Source of the DNA: a virus
Length of the DNA: 64,000 nt
Virus record (IMG/VR): IMGVR_UViG_3300009636_000004
Coordinates: 37,790-101,789 of that record
Direction: 5' to 3' (one strand)
The notes beneath the pieces were generated by a model, which saw only the letters and a list, made by a program, of their open reading frames with translations, had not been told where the DNA came from and made no database searches. Made by a program: the position numbers and the translations under genes. Positions 57,098 through 64,000 of the stretch are shown here, piece by piece. Within the stretch, counting starts at the first letter, position 1, and each line of letters opens with the position of its first letter.

Positions 57098-57449
57098 TTT
57101 ATTCCTTGATGACAACCGCGAACCTGTTTCATTTCTTAACGCTGAATTAGGTGAATGGTATGTAGTTCGCAATTATGAACAATTTATAGAAACAATTATT
57201 GAAAAAGGTTTGCCTGACTTAATATCATTTGACCATGATTTAGATGAAGAACATTATAATCAGCCTGTCGATTATGAAAACTATAAAGAAAAAACGGGAT
57301 ATGATTGTGCTAAATGGTTGATTGAACATTGTATGAAATTAGGTAAGCCATTACCAGAATGGAGAGTTCATTCGTTTAACCCCGTAGGTAGAGCTAATAT
57401 AAATATGATTTTATCCACTTACAGAGATAAAGAAGAAATTTGTGAATAA
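57087..57449 (+). CDS. Cyclic-phosphate-processing receiver-like domain (cREC) protein
   Basis: LFLDDNREPV (5-14), DLISFDHDLDEE (about 46-57), TGYDCAKWLIE (about 71-81) and VHSFNPVGRANI (about 98-109) are the four motifs of the cREC family (PF20274), a receiver-like fold predicted to act on RNA 2',3'-cyclic phosphates. Position between RNA ligase and polynucleotide kinase agrees with RNA end healing. Confidence 0.85.
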   Translation: MSYNLFLDDNREPVSFLNAELGEWYVVRNYEQFIETIIEKGLPDLISFDHDLDEEHYNQPVDYENYKEKTGYDCAKWLIEHCMKLGKPLPEWRVHSFNPVGRANINMILSTYRDKEEICE

Positions 57450-57912
57450 ATTAATTGACATTGATGATGAAGAAAAAGCTTTGATTATTCTTGTTGGACC
57501 ACCTGCAAGTGGTAAATCAACTTGGGGGAAAAAATTTGCTTTAGATAATGGTATTGTTTATGTTTCTACCGACAAAATAAGGAGTGAGATTGGCTCAGGA
57601 GAAGATGACCAGACTGTTTCAGCTGCAGCCTTCGGAATAGCCAGACAAAGAGTTTCATCAGCATTGAGTGCAGATAAAAGTGTAATGATTGATGCTACTA
57701 GTGTCAGTAGAAAAGCTAGAAGAGATTGGATTAACTTAGGAAAAAGTCACGGAGCATTCATTATAGCTGTTACATTTGAAGTTCCAAGAGATGAACTTTT
57801 GAGAAGAGATGCTAAACGTGAACGCCATGTTGGGCCAGAAATTATTGATAAATTTTTAAATAAATACGAACGTCCAACAAAAGATGAAGTTGACAAAGTG
57901 ATAATTAAGTAA
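57442..57912 (+). CDS. P-loop polynucleotide kinase-like protein
   Basis: Walker A VGPPASGKSTWGK, VSTDKIR with the acidic residue expected as general base, and DATSVSRKARRDWI, as in the kinase domain of T4 Pnkp (P-loop, D-R motif, lid Arg). 156 aa with no phosphatase domain; the bifunctional enzyme at 10.0-10.9 kb has both. GTG start overlapping cREC by 8 nt. Predicted to phosphorylate 5'-OH RNA ends for the ligase. Confidence 0.82.
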   Translation: MNKLIDIDDEEKALIILVGPPASGKSTWGKKFALDNGIVYVSTDKIRSEIGSGEDDQTVSAAAFGIARQRVSSALSADKSVMIDATSVSRKARRDWINLGKSHGAFIIAVTFEVPRDELLRRDAKRERHVGPEIIDKFLNKYERPTKDEVDKVIIK

Positions 57913-57939
57913 AAGTAAGTCAAACAAAAATCAAAAGCA

Positions 57940-60192
57940 ATGCTAAATTTTTATAAAAAACTTAAAATTGCCTCTAATGAAGATGAAGTTAAATTTGCCT
58001 ATGCAATTGCTTTTGAAAAAAAATTAAAAATTTGTATTCACGCTAAAGGCAAAAAAGATAATAATTTTGAATATAAAAACAATGAGATAATGTGTGAATA
58101 TAAATATCTTGAAAGAAATTATCACAAAATTATTGCTCAACAAATTCATTATTTAAAAAAGGAGTATCAAGATAAATATAAAAAATTACCTACAATGCTT
58201 TTCGGAGGAACAAAGTTTTATTGCTTTTTATTACCATCAATTGTAGTATTAAATTATTTAAACGGTCCGTATAATTGGAGTATTTCATCTTCGTCTGCTT
58301 ATAAAGACAAATTATTGATGAATGATTTATTAAAAGACAAAAAGATAAGAGATTACATCATTATTTTAAATATTCATAGTAACTTAATGTTAGAAACTAT
58401 AGAAGAAGCTATAAACAAAAATTTGTTTTTGATGAACAATGAAAATTGTAATTCTCCATATTTTGAGTGTGACAATGATGATGACTATATAAAAAGTTTA
58501 AAGTACGATAAAAACACTAATAAATTTTCTTTACATTCTAAAAGAGAGTTGTATATTAGTAGTTATGAAATGGTAAATGGAGTCAATAATGGAAAAGAAA
58601 CATCTATTCAAAATGTTCATACACCATCAGACTTATGCAAACAAATAATAGAAACCGATTTAAAATATAGAGGATTACCGCAAAATGAAACACTTATTAT
58701 AAGTGATACTTTTGAGCTTTTAGAGTGGTTTTATTTATATGGATATGATTTTACTAATAATACTATAGGTTTTATTTCCAAAAATTATAGAAAACGGAAA
58801 TTAGCTGAAAAATTTAATAATGAAATATGTAATGGGAAAATGATAGTTATTAAAGATTTTTCAAAATGGAGAAAAAAATTGAAAGCTACAAGAATTTACA
58901 GCAATCCACCCTATCAAAAATTTAAAGAAGACAATACGGGTGGTAAAGGAAATGAATTGTGGAAAGAATTTATTATTCAAGCAGATAAATATTTAGAAGA
59001 TAATGGAGTTTTATACATGATTCATCCTATGAATTGGAGGGAAAAACCAAATAAAATTTTAGAGTTATATTTAAAAAATTATAATTTTATTTATCTAGAG
59101 TTAAATTCAGAATATAGAAAAAAATTTAAATATCCTAATGGGTCTTCTGTAGGTACAAAAATTGACTGGTATATTTGTCAAAAGACTAAATTAAAAACAC
59201 CAACGATTATAAAATCAGAAGATGGGACTATAGCCAATTGTTTAATATCTAATAATATAAAATTTCTTCCTAATGTTTATAATGAGTGTGTTAAATCGTT
59301 ATTAAGCAGATTAGAAAAATATGATAAATTAGAATTTAAAAGAGATAACCTTGGTTATAAAGACCACATAAATGTAAAGGATAATAAATATAAATTTGAA
59401 CACATATTTACTAATAAGAAAAGAATATTTTTACAGAAAAAATCTAAAGATTTTGATAAGAAAAAAGTAATAGTTTCCGATAGTTTATCCATTGAACCAT
59501 TTTACGCAGAAAATATAGGAACTACAAGTCATTTTCCTTATATAGTAGTTAAAGACGAAAATGAAGCCAAAACACTGATTGATATTTTAAATTCTAAAAT
59601 CATTCAATTTTTGTTAAAAATATGTCTTTATTCTAATTATCAGATTTCAATGTACACTTGGAAAAATCTTCCACGAATATCAAAAGATTTTCAATTAACC
59701 AATGAAGAAGAAAAATTTATAGACAATTATTTTTCCACGATGGATAAAAGATTATGTAATAATCAAGAAAGTAATGAAAATGGTCACAAATATCACACTA
59801 TAGAAAATATAAAGAAAAATGGGGAAGTATTTACACCCATATCGTTTGTTAGAAAAATAATGGATACGTCGAATGTAATAGATTCTAAAATAGATAGCGA
59901 TATCTCATGTGGTAATGGAAATTTTCTTCTTGAAGTTCTTCAAAGAAAAATGTTAAATGGAATAACTCATTTAGATGCTCTTCAAACAATATATGGAGTT
60001 GATATAAATGAAACAAATATTGAGGAATGTAAACACCGGTTATCACTAGGAAAATCTGATAAAGAAATATGGGATATCTTAAATCATAATATAATTTGCG
60101 CAGATGCTTTAGACCCCAACCATTCAGGTTGGAAAAAAGTTGGTTATATGTGGGATGGGAAACAACGATTAGACTTAACAGATTTTATGTAG
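57940..60192 (+). CDS. Adenine methylase-like protein with two methylase segments, 750 aa
   Basis: The first part contains HTPSDLCKQII (about 227) and the catalytic motif IV YSNPPYQKF (Asn about 321), followed by a target-recognition-like region. A second N6-adenine methylase beginning lies near the C-terminus: GEVFTPISFVRKIM (about 628) and DISCGNGNFLLEVL (SAM-binding, about 652). The protein ends soon after the second motif I, before any second NPPY. So the only clear SAM loop follows the only clear catalytic motif. Eco57I/TaqI-type MTases have the opposite order. It may be a permuted enzyme, or a fusion of a degenerate copy and a truncated copy. Confidence 0.68.
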   Translation: MLNFYKKLKIASNEDEVKFAYAIAFEKKLKICIHAKGKKDNNFEYKNNEIMCEYKYLERNYHKIIAQQIHYLKKEYQDKYKKLPTMLFGGTKFYCFLLPSIVVLNYLNGPYNWSISSSSAYKDKLLMNDLLKDKKIRDYIIILNIHSNLMLETIEEAINKNLFLMNNENCNSPYFECDNDDDYIKSLKYDKNTNKFSLHSKRELYISSYEMVNGVNNGKETSIQNVHTPSDLCKQIIETDLKYRGLPQNETLIISDTFELLEWFYLYGYDFTNNTIGFISKNYRKRKLAEKFNNEICNGKMIVIKDFSKWRKKLKATRIYSNPPYQKFKEDNTGGKGNELWKEFIIQADKYLEDNGVLYMIHPMNWREKPNKILELYLKNYNFIYLELNSEYRKKFKYPNGSSVGTKIDWYICQKTKLKTPTIIKSEDGTIANCLISNNIKFLPNVYNECVKSLLSRLEKYDKLEFKRDNLGYKDHINVKDNKYKFEHIFTNKKRIFLQKKSKDFDKKKVIVSDSLSIEPFYAENIGTTSHFPYIVVKDENEAKTLIDILNSKIIQFLLKICLYSNYQISMYTWKNLPRISKDFQLTNEEEKFIDNYFSTMDKRLCNNQESNENGHKYHTIENIKKNGEVFTPISFVRKIMDTSNVIDSKIDSDISCGNGNFLLEVLQRKMLNGITHLDALQTIYGVDINETNIEECKHRLSLGKSDKEIWDILNHNIICADALDPNHSGWKKVGYMWDGKQRLDLTDFM

Positions 60193-60210
60193 TAACAAAA
60201 AGTAAAAAAT

Positions 60211-60702
60211 ATGGAAAATGAAGTAATTGATATAGAAGCAGCAGTAATACCAGAAAATGAACCTACAGATAAAACGTTAAAACTCATTGATGAACTTAAT
60301 GAAAAAGTTTCCAACGATAGTGGAGAATGGATTTATGTTAAAGAAGTGGGTGGAATATGTTGGCATCCACTATCCGATTTACCAGCAGTACCATCCCCAC
60401 CAAACCCCCCTCCCCTATTAGGGGATATAGTCAAATGGGGTAATACATTGAATTTTGACAATATTCCACAAAATGCTGTGGTATTGGTTAAATTAAAAAT
60501 TGATGACCCATTTCGTATTCAGATGATGCAGCGCATTATTACTAAACAGGTTTTTGAACCAAGAATAGAAAAATTAAAAGAAAAACATGTTTGTATTTTG
60601 TTTATGCAATCTGATGATGACATTTCAATAATGCCCGAAGAAGATATGGAAAGAGCAGGATGGGTTAAAAAAGAACCTAGTAGAATCATTACTCTCTCAT
60701 AA
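60211..60702 (+). CDS. Hypothetical protein, 163 aa
   Basis: The N-terminus is acidic; a Pro-rich stretch sits near residue 60-72 (VPSPPNPPPLLGD). The C-terminal half is mixed alpha/beta. Ends with TAA overlapping the next ATG. Not recognised. Confidence 0.58.
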   Translation: MENEVIDIEAAVIPENEPTDKTLKLIDELNEKVSNDSGEWIYVKEVGGICWHPLSDLPAVPSPPNPPPLLGDIVKWGNTLNFDNIPQNAVVLVKLKIDDPFRIQMMQRIITKQVFEPRIEKLKEKHVCILFMQSDDDISIMPEEDMERAGWVKKEPSRIITLS

Positions 60703-60914
60703 TGACTAAAATTATTAAAACTGTTAAAAGATATTGTGAACACTGTGGCGCAGAAAATGTTCTTATCTCACAATCCATAGAAGATGGAAAAATAATTATT
60801 TATATTAATCAGATACAAAGATGTTTTTATTGTAAAAAGGAAAATAATTTTATTTTAGACGAAAAAACATACGAAGAAATGGACAAACTAATAGCTGAAT
60901 TTGTTGACGCTTGA
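60702..60914 (+). CDS. Zinc-ribbon protein, 70 aa
   Basis: YCEHCGAEN and CFYCKKEN form one zinc ribbon. The start overlaps the previous stop (ATAATGACT) and its stop lies within the next gene's promoter. Likely nucleic-acid binding. Confidence 0.6.
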   Translation: MTKIIKTVKRYCEHCGAENVLISQSIEDGKIIIYINQIQRCFYCKKENNFILDEKTYEEMDKLIAEFVDA

Positions 60915-60938
60915 CTTTTATAATTACTGTGTTATCAT
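60911..60938 (+). promoter_or_regulatory. Leaderless-type promoter of the phosphoesterase gene
   Basis: -35 TTGACT (60911-60916), 16 bp, extended -10 TGTTATCAT (hexamer 60933-60938); ATG 6 nt later. Confidence 0.8.
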
Positions 60939-60944
60939 TATAGA

Positions 60945-61772
60945 ATGAAGTATCTAATATTACCAGATGTCCACAATCGTTGGGAAAAAGTAGAGAAAAT
61001 CATCAAATCAGTAAAGCCCGATAAGACGATTTTTCTTGGCGATTATTTTGACGATTTCGGGGATAATCCGCATATCATTGCAGATGTGGCCGATTGGTTT
61101 CATCATTCTGTGAACCAAAAAGACCGTGTTCATGTTTGCGGAAATCACGACCTTCATTATTGGTTCAAAGATAATAAGAACATGCGTTGTTCTGGTTACG
61201 AACAATTCAAATCTGTAACTATTAATGATTTTGTTACTAAACAGGACTGGGAAAAGTTAAAATTTTTCTATATTCTTGATAACCGATGGTTATTAAGTCA
61301 TGCAGGTGTTCATCCAAGTTGGATAGAATCATCAAAATTTAAGCCAAATGTAATAAGTGAATATTCTCTTCGTGCTATCAATCGGAGATTAATCGGTGAA
61401 TCTGCTGAAGCGAAAAAATTATTTTATGCAAACAGTATGCATTGGTTTGCTATGCCGGGATTTTCTAGGTCTAGTTGTCCTTATTATGGTGGTATCACAT
61501 GGTGCGATTGGAATAATGAATTTCATCCTATTCGTGGTATTCATCAAATAGTAGGTCATACTCCTGATTTTAAACTTACTTGGCATATTGTTGATGAAAA
61601 TGAAAGTAGCTTCAAGACTCTTTCTTTAGAAGAAGTGTCTAATCCAATATTAACGGATAAAAATTCTTACAATTTATGTTTGGATTTTCATCCCGGCTCC
61701 AAATATTATGCTATTTATGAAAATAAACAACTTACAATACATGAAGCAGACGATATACACGAAAAGATATAA
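60945..61772 (+). CDS. Calcineurin-like metallophosphoesterase, 275 aa
   Basis: LILPDVHNRW (DxH), FLGDYFDDFG (GDxxD), CGNHDLHYWF (GNHD), LSHAGVHPSW and IVGHTPDF (GHT) give the full phosphatase core of Ser/Thr phosphatase-type metalloenzymes (PrpE/lambda phosphatase-like). Could oppose the protein kinase at 13.5-15.2 kb or act on cyclic phosphates. The second phosphoesterase of the window. Confidence 0.88.
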   Translation: MKYLILPDVHNRWEKVEKIIKSVKPDKTIFLGDYFDDFGDNPHIIADVADWFHHSVNQKDRVHVCGNHDLHYWFKDNKNMRCSGYEQFKSVTINDFVTKQDWEKLKFFYILDNRWLLSHAGVHPSWIESSKFKPNVISEYSLRAINRRLIGESAEAKKLFYANSMHWFAMPGFSRSSCPYYGGITWCDWNNEFHPIRGIHQIVGHTPDFKLTWHIVDENESSFKTLSLEEVSNPILTDKNSYNLCLDFHPGSKYYAIYENKQLTIHEADDIHEKI

Positions 61773-62361
61773 ATATTTAATTTTATTTGTTATATCTTTT
61801 TTGTATTGTTTAATAATAGGAGGACAAACAGTGATTCTTACTCCTATACAAGAAGATAATCTTAGGACTATATATGGAATAGCACCTTTTGCTTGTGGTT
61901 GGGGGTATGGTGGTGTTATTAACTCATCGTCTTATCCGATGGAAGATAGGACAATTATTGATTTTGACCTGAGTAGTATTTCAGCTACATCTGTTTCAAA
62001 CGCGACATTAACATTTTTTATTCAAAATCAGCAAAATGGTGAAAAATCAATTATAGATATATTTACTTTTTATGATGAATCAACGATTCAGACAAATGAT
62101 TGGAATGAAGGAATATTTTATCAAAGTTTTGGGGATGATTATGGTATTCACACTTTAGATTTGACTTCTGCAGTGCAATCCGCAATTAATGCTGGCCATA
62201 ACTTTCTTAATTTACGAATGTCAACTCTTACCACTAATAGCTCTTACTTCATTATTGACCCTCCTTGGAGGGGGACACGTTTAAATTTGACGGTAATTTC
62301 TATTCCCGGATTAACAAATTCTTTACTCTTCCCCCCATTAAATTTAAGAATATTGAATTAA
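61741..62361 (+). CDS. Exported DNRLRE-like beta-sandwich protein
   Basis: Starting at ATG 61741, a signal peptide (KQTIYTKR then hydrophobic YLILFVISFLYCLIIGG). The remainder resembles DNRLRE/carbohydrate-binding jelly-roll repeats (IIDFDLSSISATSVSNATLT, DWNEGIFYQSFGD, LDLTSAVQSAINAGHNFLNL, FNLRMST-like end). Such domains occur in secreted surface proteins. Secretion by a phage-coded protein suggests a role at the host surface. The frame is open upstream to 61708 inside the phosphoesterase gene. Confidence 0.66.
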   Translation: MKQTIYTKRYKYLILFVISFLYCLIIGGQTVILTPIQEDNLRTIYGIAPFACGWGYGGVINSSSYPMEDRTIIDFDLSSISATSVSNATLTFFIQNQQNGEKSIIDIFTFYDESTIQTNDWNEGIFYQSFGDDYGIHTLDLTSAVQSAINAGHNFLNLRMSTLTTNSSYFIIDPPWRGTRLNLTVISIPGLTNSLLFPPLNLRILN

Positions 62362-62395
62362 TATTAATGCCGTGCGGGTTTTTATATTTTTGGTA

Positions 62396-62423
62396 TTGAC
62401 ATTTCTTTTAGAAGTAGTATAAT
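62396..62423 (+). promoter_or_regulatory. Promoter of the HNH endonuclease gene
   Basis: -35 TTGACA (62396-62401), 16 bp, -10 TATAAT (62418-62423). The leader to the start codon is about 53 nt, so this is not leaderless. Confidence 0.8.
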
Positions 62424-62482
62424 TATAATGTAACATTAAAACTAAAATATATAACCATATGAAATAGAACAACAAAGATAAT

Positions 62483-63145
62483 ATGAGCATCATTAACAGA
62501 ACGCAGGTCTTAAAGTTAAATAAAGCTTGGCAAGCTGTGGGTCAATCCACCGTTGGTAAAGCTTTGGTTGACTTGGCTGCGGGTAAATGCGCTTTGGCGC
62601 TTGACATTGAATATGAAAAGAATGAAAGGGGCGAATACATTCTTGATGAAAATGATTGGCCGTCTGGTCAATCATGGCCTCGTCCTGTGACTTGGGAAGA
62701 ATGGATTACATTGCCTGTTCGTCCTTTTGATGATGCTATTCATTATGGTAGAAATGGTGAAAAAACTATAAGAGCTCCCACAGTCATTATTGCTAAAAAC
62801 TTTGCTAGGATGCCAAAGAAAACTTTCAAAGGCAAACCATCCAAGGATGCTATTTGGATTCGTGATGGTGGTATTGACCAATACACTGGTAAAAAATTAA
62901 GACGTGATGAAGCTACCATTGACCACGTTATTCCTCAATCTAGGGGTGGTCAACACACTTGGGAAAATCTTGCCTTAACAGCTAAGGAAATTAATTCCAA
63001 GAAAGGTAATAAGCTTAATAATGAAATTGGTTTGAAATTAATTCGTGAACCGAAAGCTCCACGACCTATTCCTTTATCTAATTTAATTAGAGAAGTGAAA
63101 CACCCAGATTGGAAGCCACATCTTCCGCATTTGGTTGAAGATTAA
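62483..63145 (+). CDS. HNH endonuclease, 220 aa
   Basis: An N-terminal VLKLNKAWQAVG and a core CGD-less HNH: GGIDQYTGKKL, ATIDHVIPQSRGGQHTWEN, LALTAKEINSKKGNK. The IDHVxPxSxGGxxxWxNLxLxxxxxNxxKGN pattern is typical of cellular and phage HNH nucleases, but the first Cys pair of the zinc site is absent (YTGKKL instead of CxxC). Transcribed alone and followed by a strong terminator. Confidence 0.85.
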   Translation: MSIINRTQVLKLNKAWQAVGQSTVGKALVDLAAGKCALALDIEYEKNERGEYILDENDWPSGQSWPRPVTWEEWITLPVRPFDDAIHYGRNGEKTIRAPTVIIAKNFARMPKKTFKGKPSKDAIWIRDGGIDQYTGKKLRRDEATIDHVIPQSRGGQHTWENLALTAKEINSKKGNKLNNEIGLKLIREPKAPRPIPLSNLIREVKHPDWKPHLPHLVED

Positions 63146-63156
63146 AATAATAAACA

Positions 63157-63182
63157 AAAACCCCCGTGAAAACGGGGGTTTT
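63157..63182. terminator. Bidirectional terminator
   Basis: AAAACCCCCGT-GAAA-ACGGGGGTTTT between convergent genes; the best terminator in the window. Confidence 0.9.
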
Positions 63183-63204
63183 GATTTTTTGTGTATAAAC
63201 AATC

Positions 63205-63915
63205 TTAAATTGTTTTGTTTGCAGTAGTCTTCTTGGAAGTTTTTACAGACGTTTTAAGCTGTGTGTCTGCATCTTTGGGTGAAAAACTAAATCTTGTACC
63301 CTTAGCAGCAGCACGATAGCTTGTAACACTTCTATCTAAAGTATCAAAAGCTACAGCAGTCCCTTCCGAATCTGCTACATAGTTAAGCGTAGTACCTTTC
63401 ATGTATCCCATGCTTGACCCTACCGCCCAAGAATCCTGATTAGCACCAATATAAGCAAAATCCCAATTGTATTTATTTCTTTGATGTTCAACCATTTCCT
63501 TTACACTATCGGAATCGTATTTAATAGCATCTTCGGGTTTTTCCAAATGGTCATTATCTTCACCGTCAGTGATAGTGACTATTAAAACTTTTTCAGGTCT
63601 TTCCTCTTCGGGCATAGCAGTTAAACGAACTCCAATATCGTTAATGGTTTTGCCAAGGGAATCATAGAGAGCAGTATTGCCTCTTGGAATATAATTATTT
63701 CTATCCAAAAGAGGAACTTGATTCAAGTCAATATTTTCGAACATTGTTTCATATTCGGTATCAAATTTATAAGCAAAAACACGGCAATCACCGAGTTTAG
63801 CTTCCTGTTGTGTCTTGATGAATGAATTAAATCCACCAATCATGTCGTTGCAAATTATGTGCATTGAACCTGAACGGTCAATGACAAATATAATATATGT
63901 AAGTCCACTTTTCAT
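63205..63915 (-). CDS. Stand-alone vWA-domain protein, 236 aa
   Basis: MIDAS FVIDRSGSMH (DxSGS, about 12-16), the Thr of the NTALYDSLG loop (about 79-87) and IVTITDGEDND (about 110-120) make a complete metal site. The C-terminal tail is Lys/Thr-rich. Related to the TerY-like protein at 16.6 kb by fold only. A leaderless-type promoter precedes it and no PP2C or kinase is adjacent within the window. Confidence 0.85.
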   Translation of the reverse strand: MKSGLTYIIFVIDRSGSMHIICNDMIGGFNSFIKTQQEAKLGDCRVFAYKFDTEYETMFENIDLNQVPLLDRNNYIPRGNTALYDSLGKTINDIGVRLTAMPEEERPEKVLIVTITDGEDNDHLEKPEDAIKYDSDSVKEMVEHQRNKYNWDFAYIGANQDSWAVGSSMGYMKGTTLNYVADSEGTAVAFDTLDRSVTSYRAAAKGTRFSFSPKDADTQLKTSVKTSKKTTANKTI

Positions 63916-63921
63916 ATTATA

Positions 63922-63950
63922 AGGATACTATAATCTAACAATGATGTCAA
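63922..63950 (-). promoter_or_regulatory. Leaderless-type promoter of the vWA gene
   Basis: -35 TTGACA (63945-63950), 17 bp, -10 TATCCT (63922-63927); ATG 6 nt downstream. The -10 matches that of nadE. Confidence 0.7.
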
Positions 63951-64000
63951 TAAAATTATTGAGTTGCGCTAATAATATGAAAGTTTGGTGGTGGCAATGG

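Noticed and set aside
1-64000. CRISPR array, insertion sequence or prophage attachment site
   Set aside because: No regularly spaced direct repeats, transposase genes or integrase were found; the recurring 28-30 bp similarity is the promoter consensus.

Overview
This window looks like an accessory stretch of a very large tailed phage genome. It is AT-rich and densely packed, with about 95 mostly short genes separated by a few bases or overlapping by 4-20. Most lie on the minus strand. Phage-typical families are present (YopX, D12-class adenine methylase, ThyX, dCMP deaminase, ATP-dependent DNA ligase, several HNH endonucleases, a tRNA cluster). No capsid, tail, terminase or polymerase gene is visible, which suggests the full genome is far longer than 64 kb. 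The host cannot be named from this sequence. The promoters are bacterial sigma-70 type with an extended -10 (TTGACt, about 16 bp, TGnTATAAT), so the host is a bacterium.

Layout. (1) 0-5 kb, minus: three unrelated amidoligases and a class II glutamine amidotransferase, probably a peptide or metabolite conjugation pathway. (2) 5-12 kb, minus: a WGR-PARP, OGFr-like and YopX proteins, PRPP synthetase, a kinase-phosphatase of the polynucleotide repair type and nicotinate phosphoribosyltransferase. (3) 12-20 kb, minus: a lipoprotein, a methyltransferase, a TerY-P-like triad (kinase with C-terminal repeats, PP2C phosphatase, vWA protein), nicotinamidase, a Nudix hydrolase, NadM-Nudix and a degenerate Nudix protein. 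(4) 20-21.5 kb, plus: dCMP deaminase and Hsp20. (5) 21.5-52.8 kb, minus: two tRNA genes, CoaD-like protein, NAD synthetase, ASCH and nucleotidyltransferase proteins, phosphoesterase, frameshifted D12 methylase, exonuclease, DNA ligase, Pth2-like protein, ThyX, GGQ release-factor-like protein, AAA ATPase, Ro60 with a structured leader, an interrupted homing-type nuclease, a DapB-like reductase, a DUF4338-like protein, a zincin and HNH nucleases. (6) 52.8-54 kb, plus: six tRNA genes and a candidate structured RNA. (7) 54.3-63.1 kb, plus: an RNA repair cluster (RNA ligase, cyclic-phosphate receiver domain, polynucleotide kinase), a large adenine methylase-like protein, a phosphoesterase, an exported protein and an HNH nuclease. 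(8) 63.2-63.9 kb, minus: a second stand-alone vWA protein.

The most coherent system is NAD+ regeneration. PncA, PncB, NadM-Nudix, NadE and PRPP synthetase, together with ADP-ribose-type Nudix hydrolases, could turn both products of NAD+ cleavage (nicotinamide and ADP-ribose) back into NAD+. The same region encodes an NAD+-consuming PARP. RNA metabolism is a second theme: RNA ligase, two polynucleotide kinases, a cREC protein, Ro60, a candidate Y-like RNA, peptidyl-tRNA rescue factors and eight tRNA genes. A third feature is promoter architecture: at eleven genes the -10 hexamer ends exactly 6 nt before the start codon, which predicts leaderless mRNAs.
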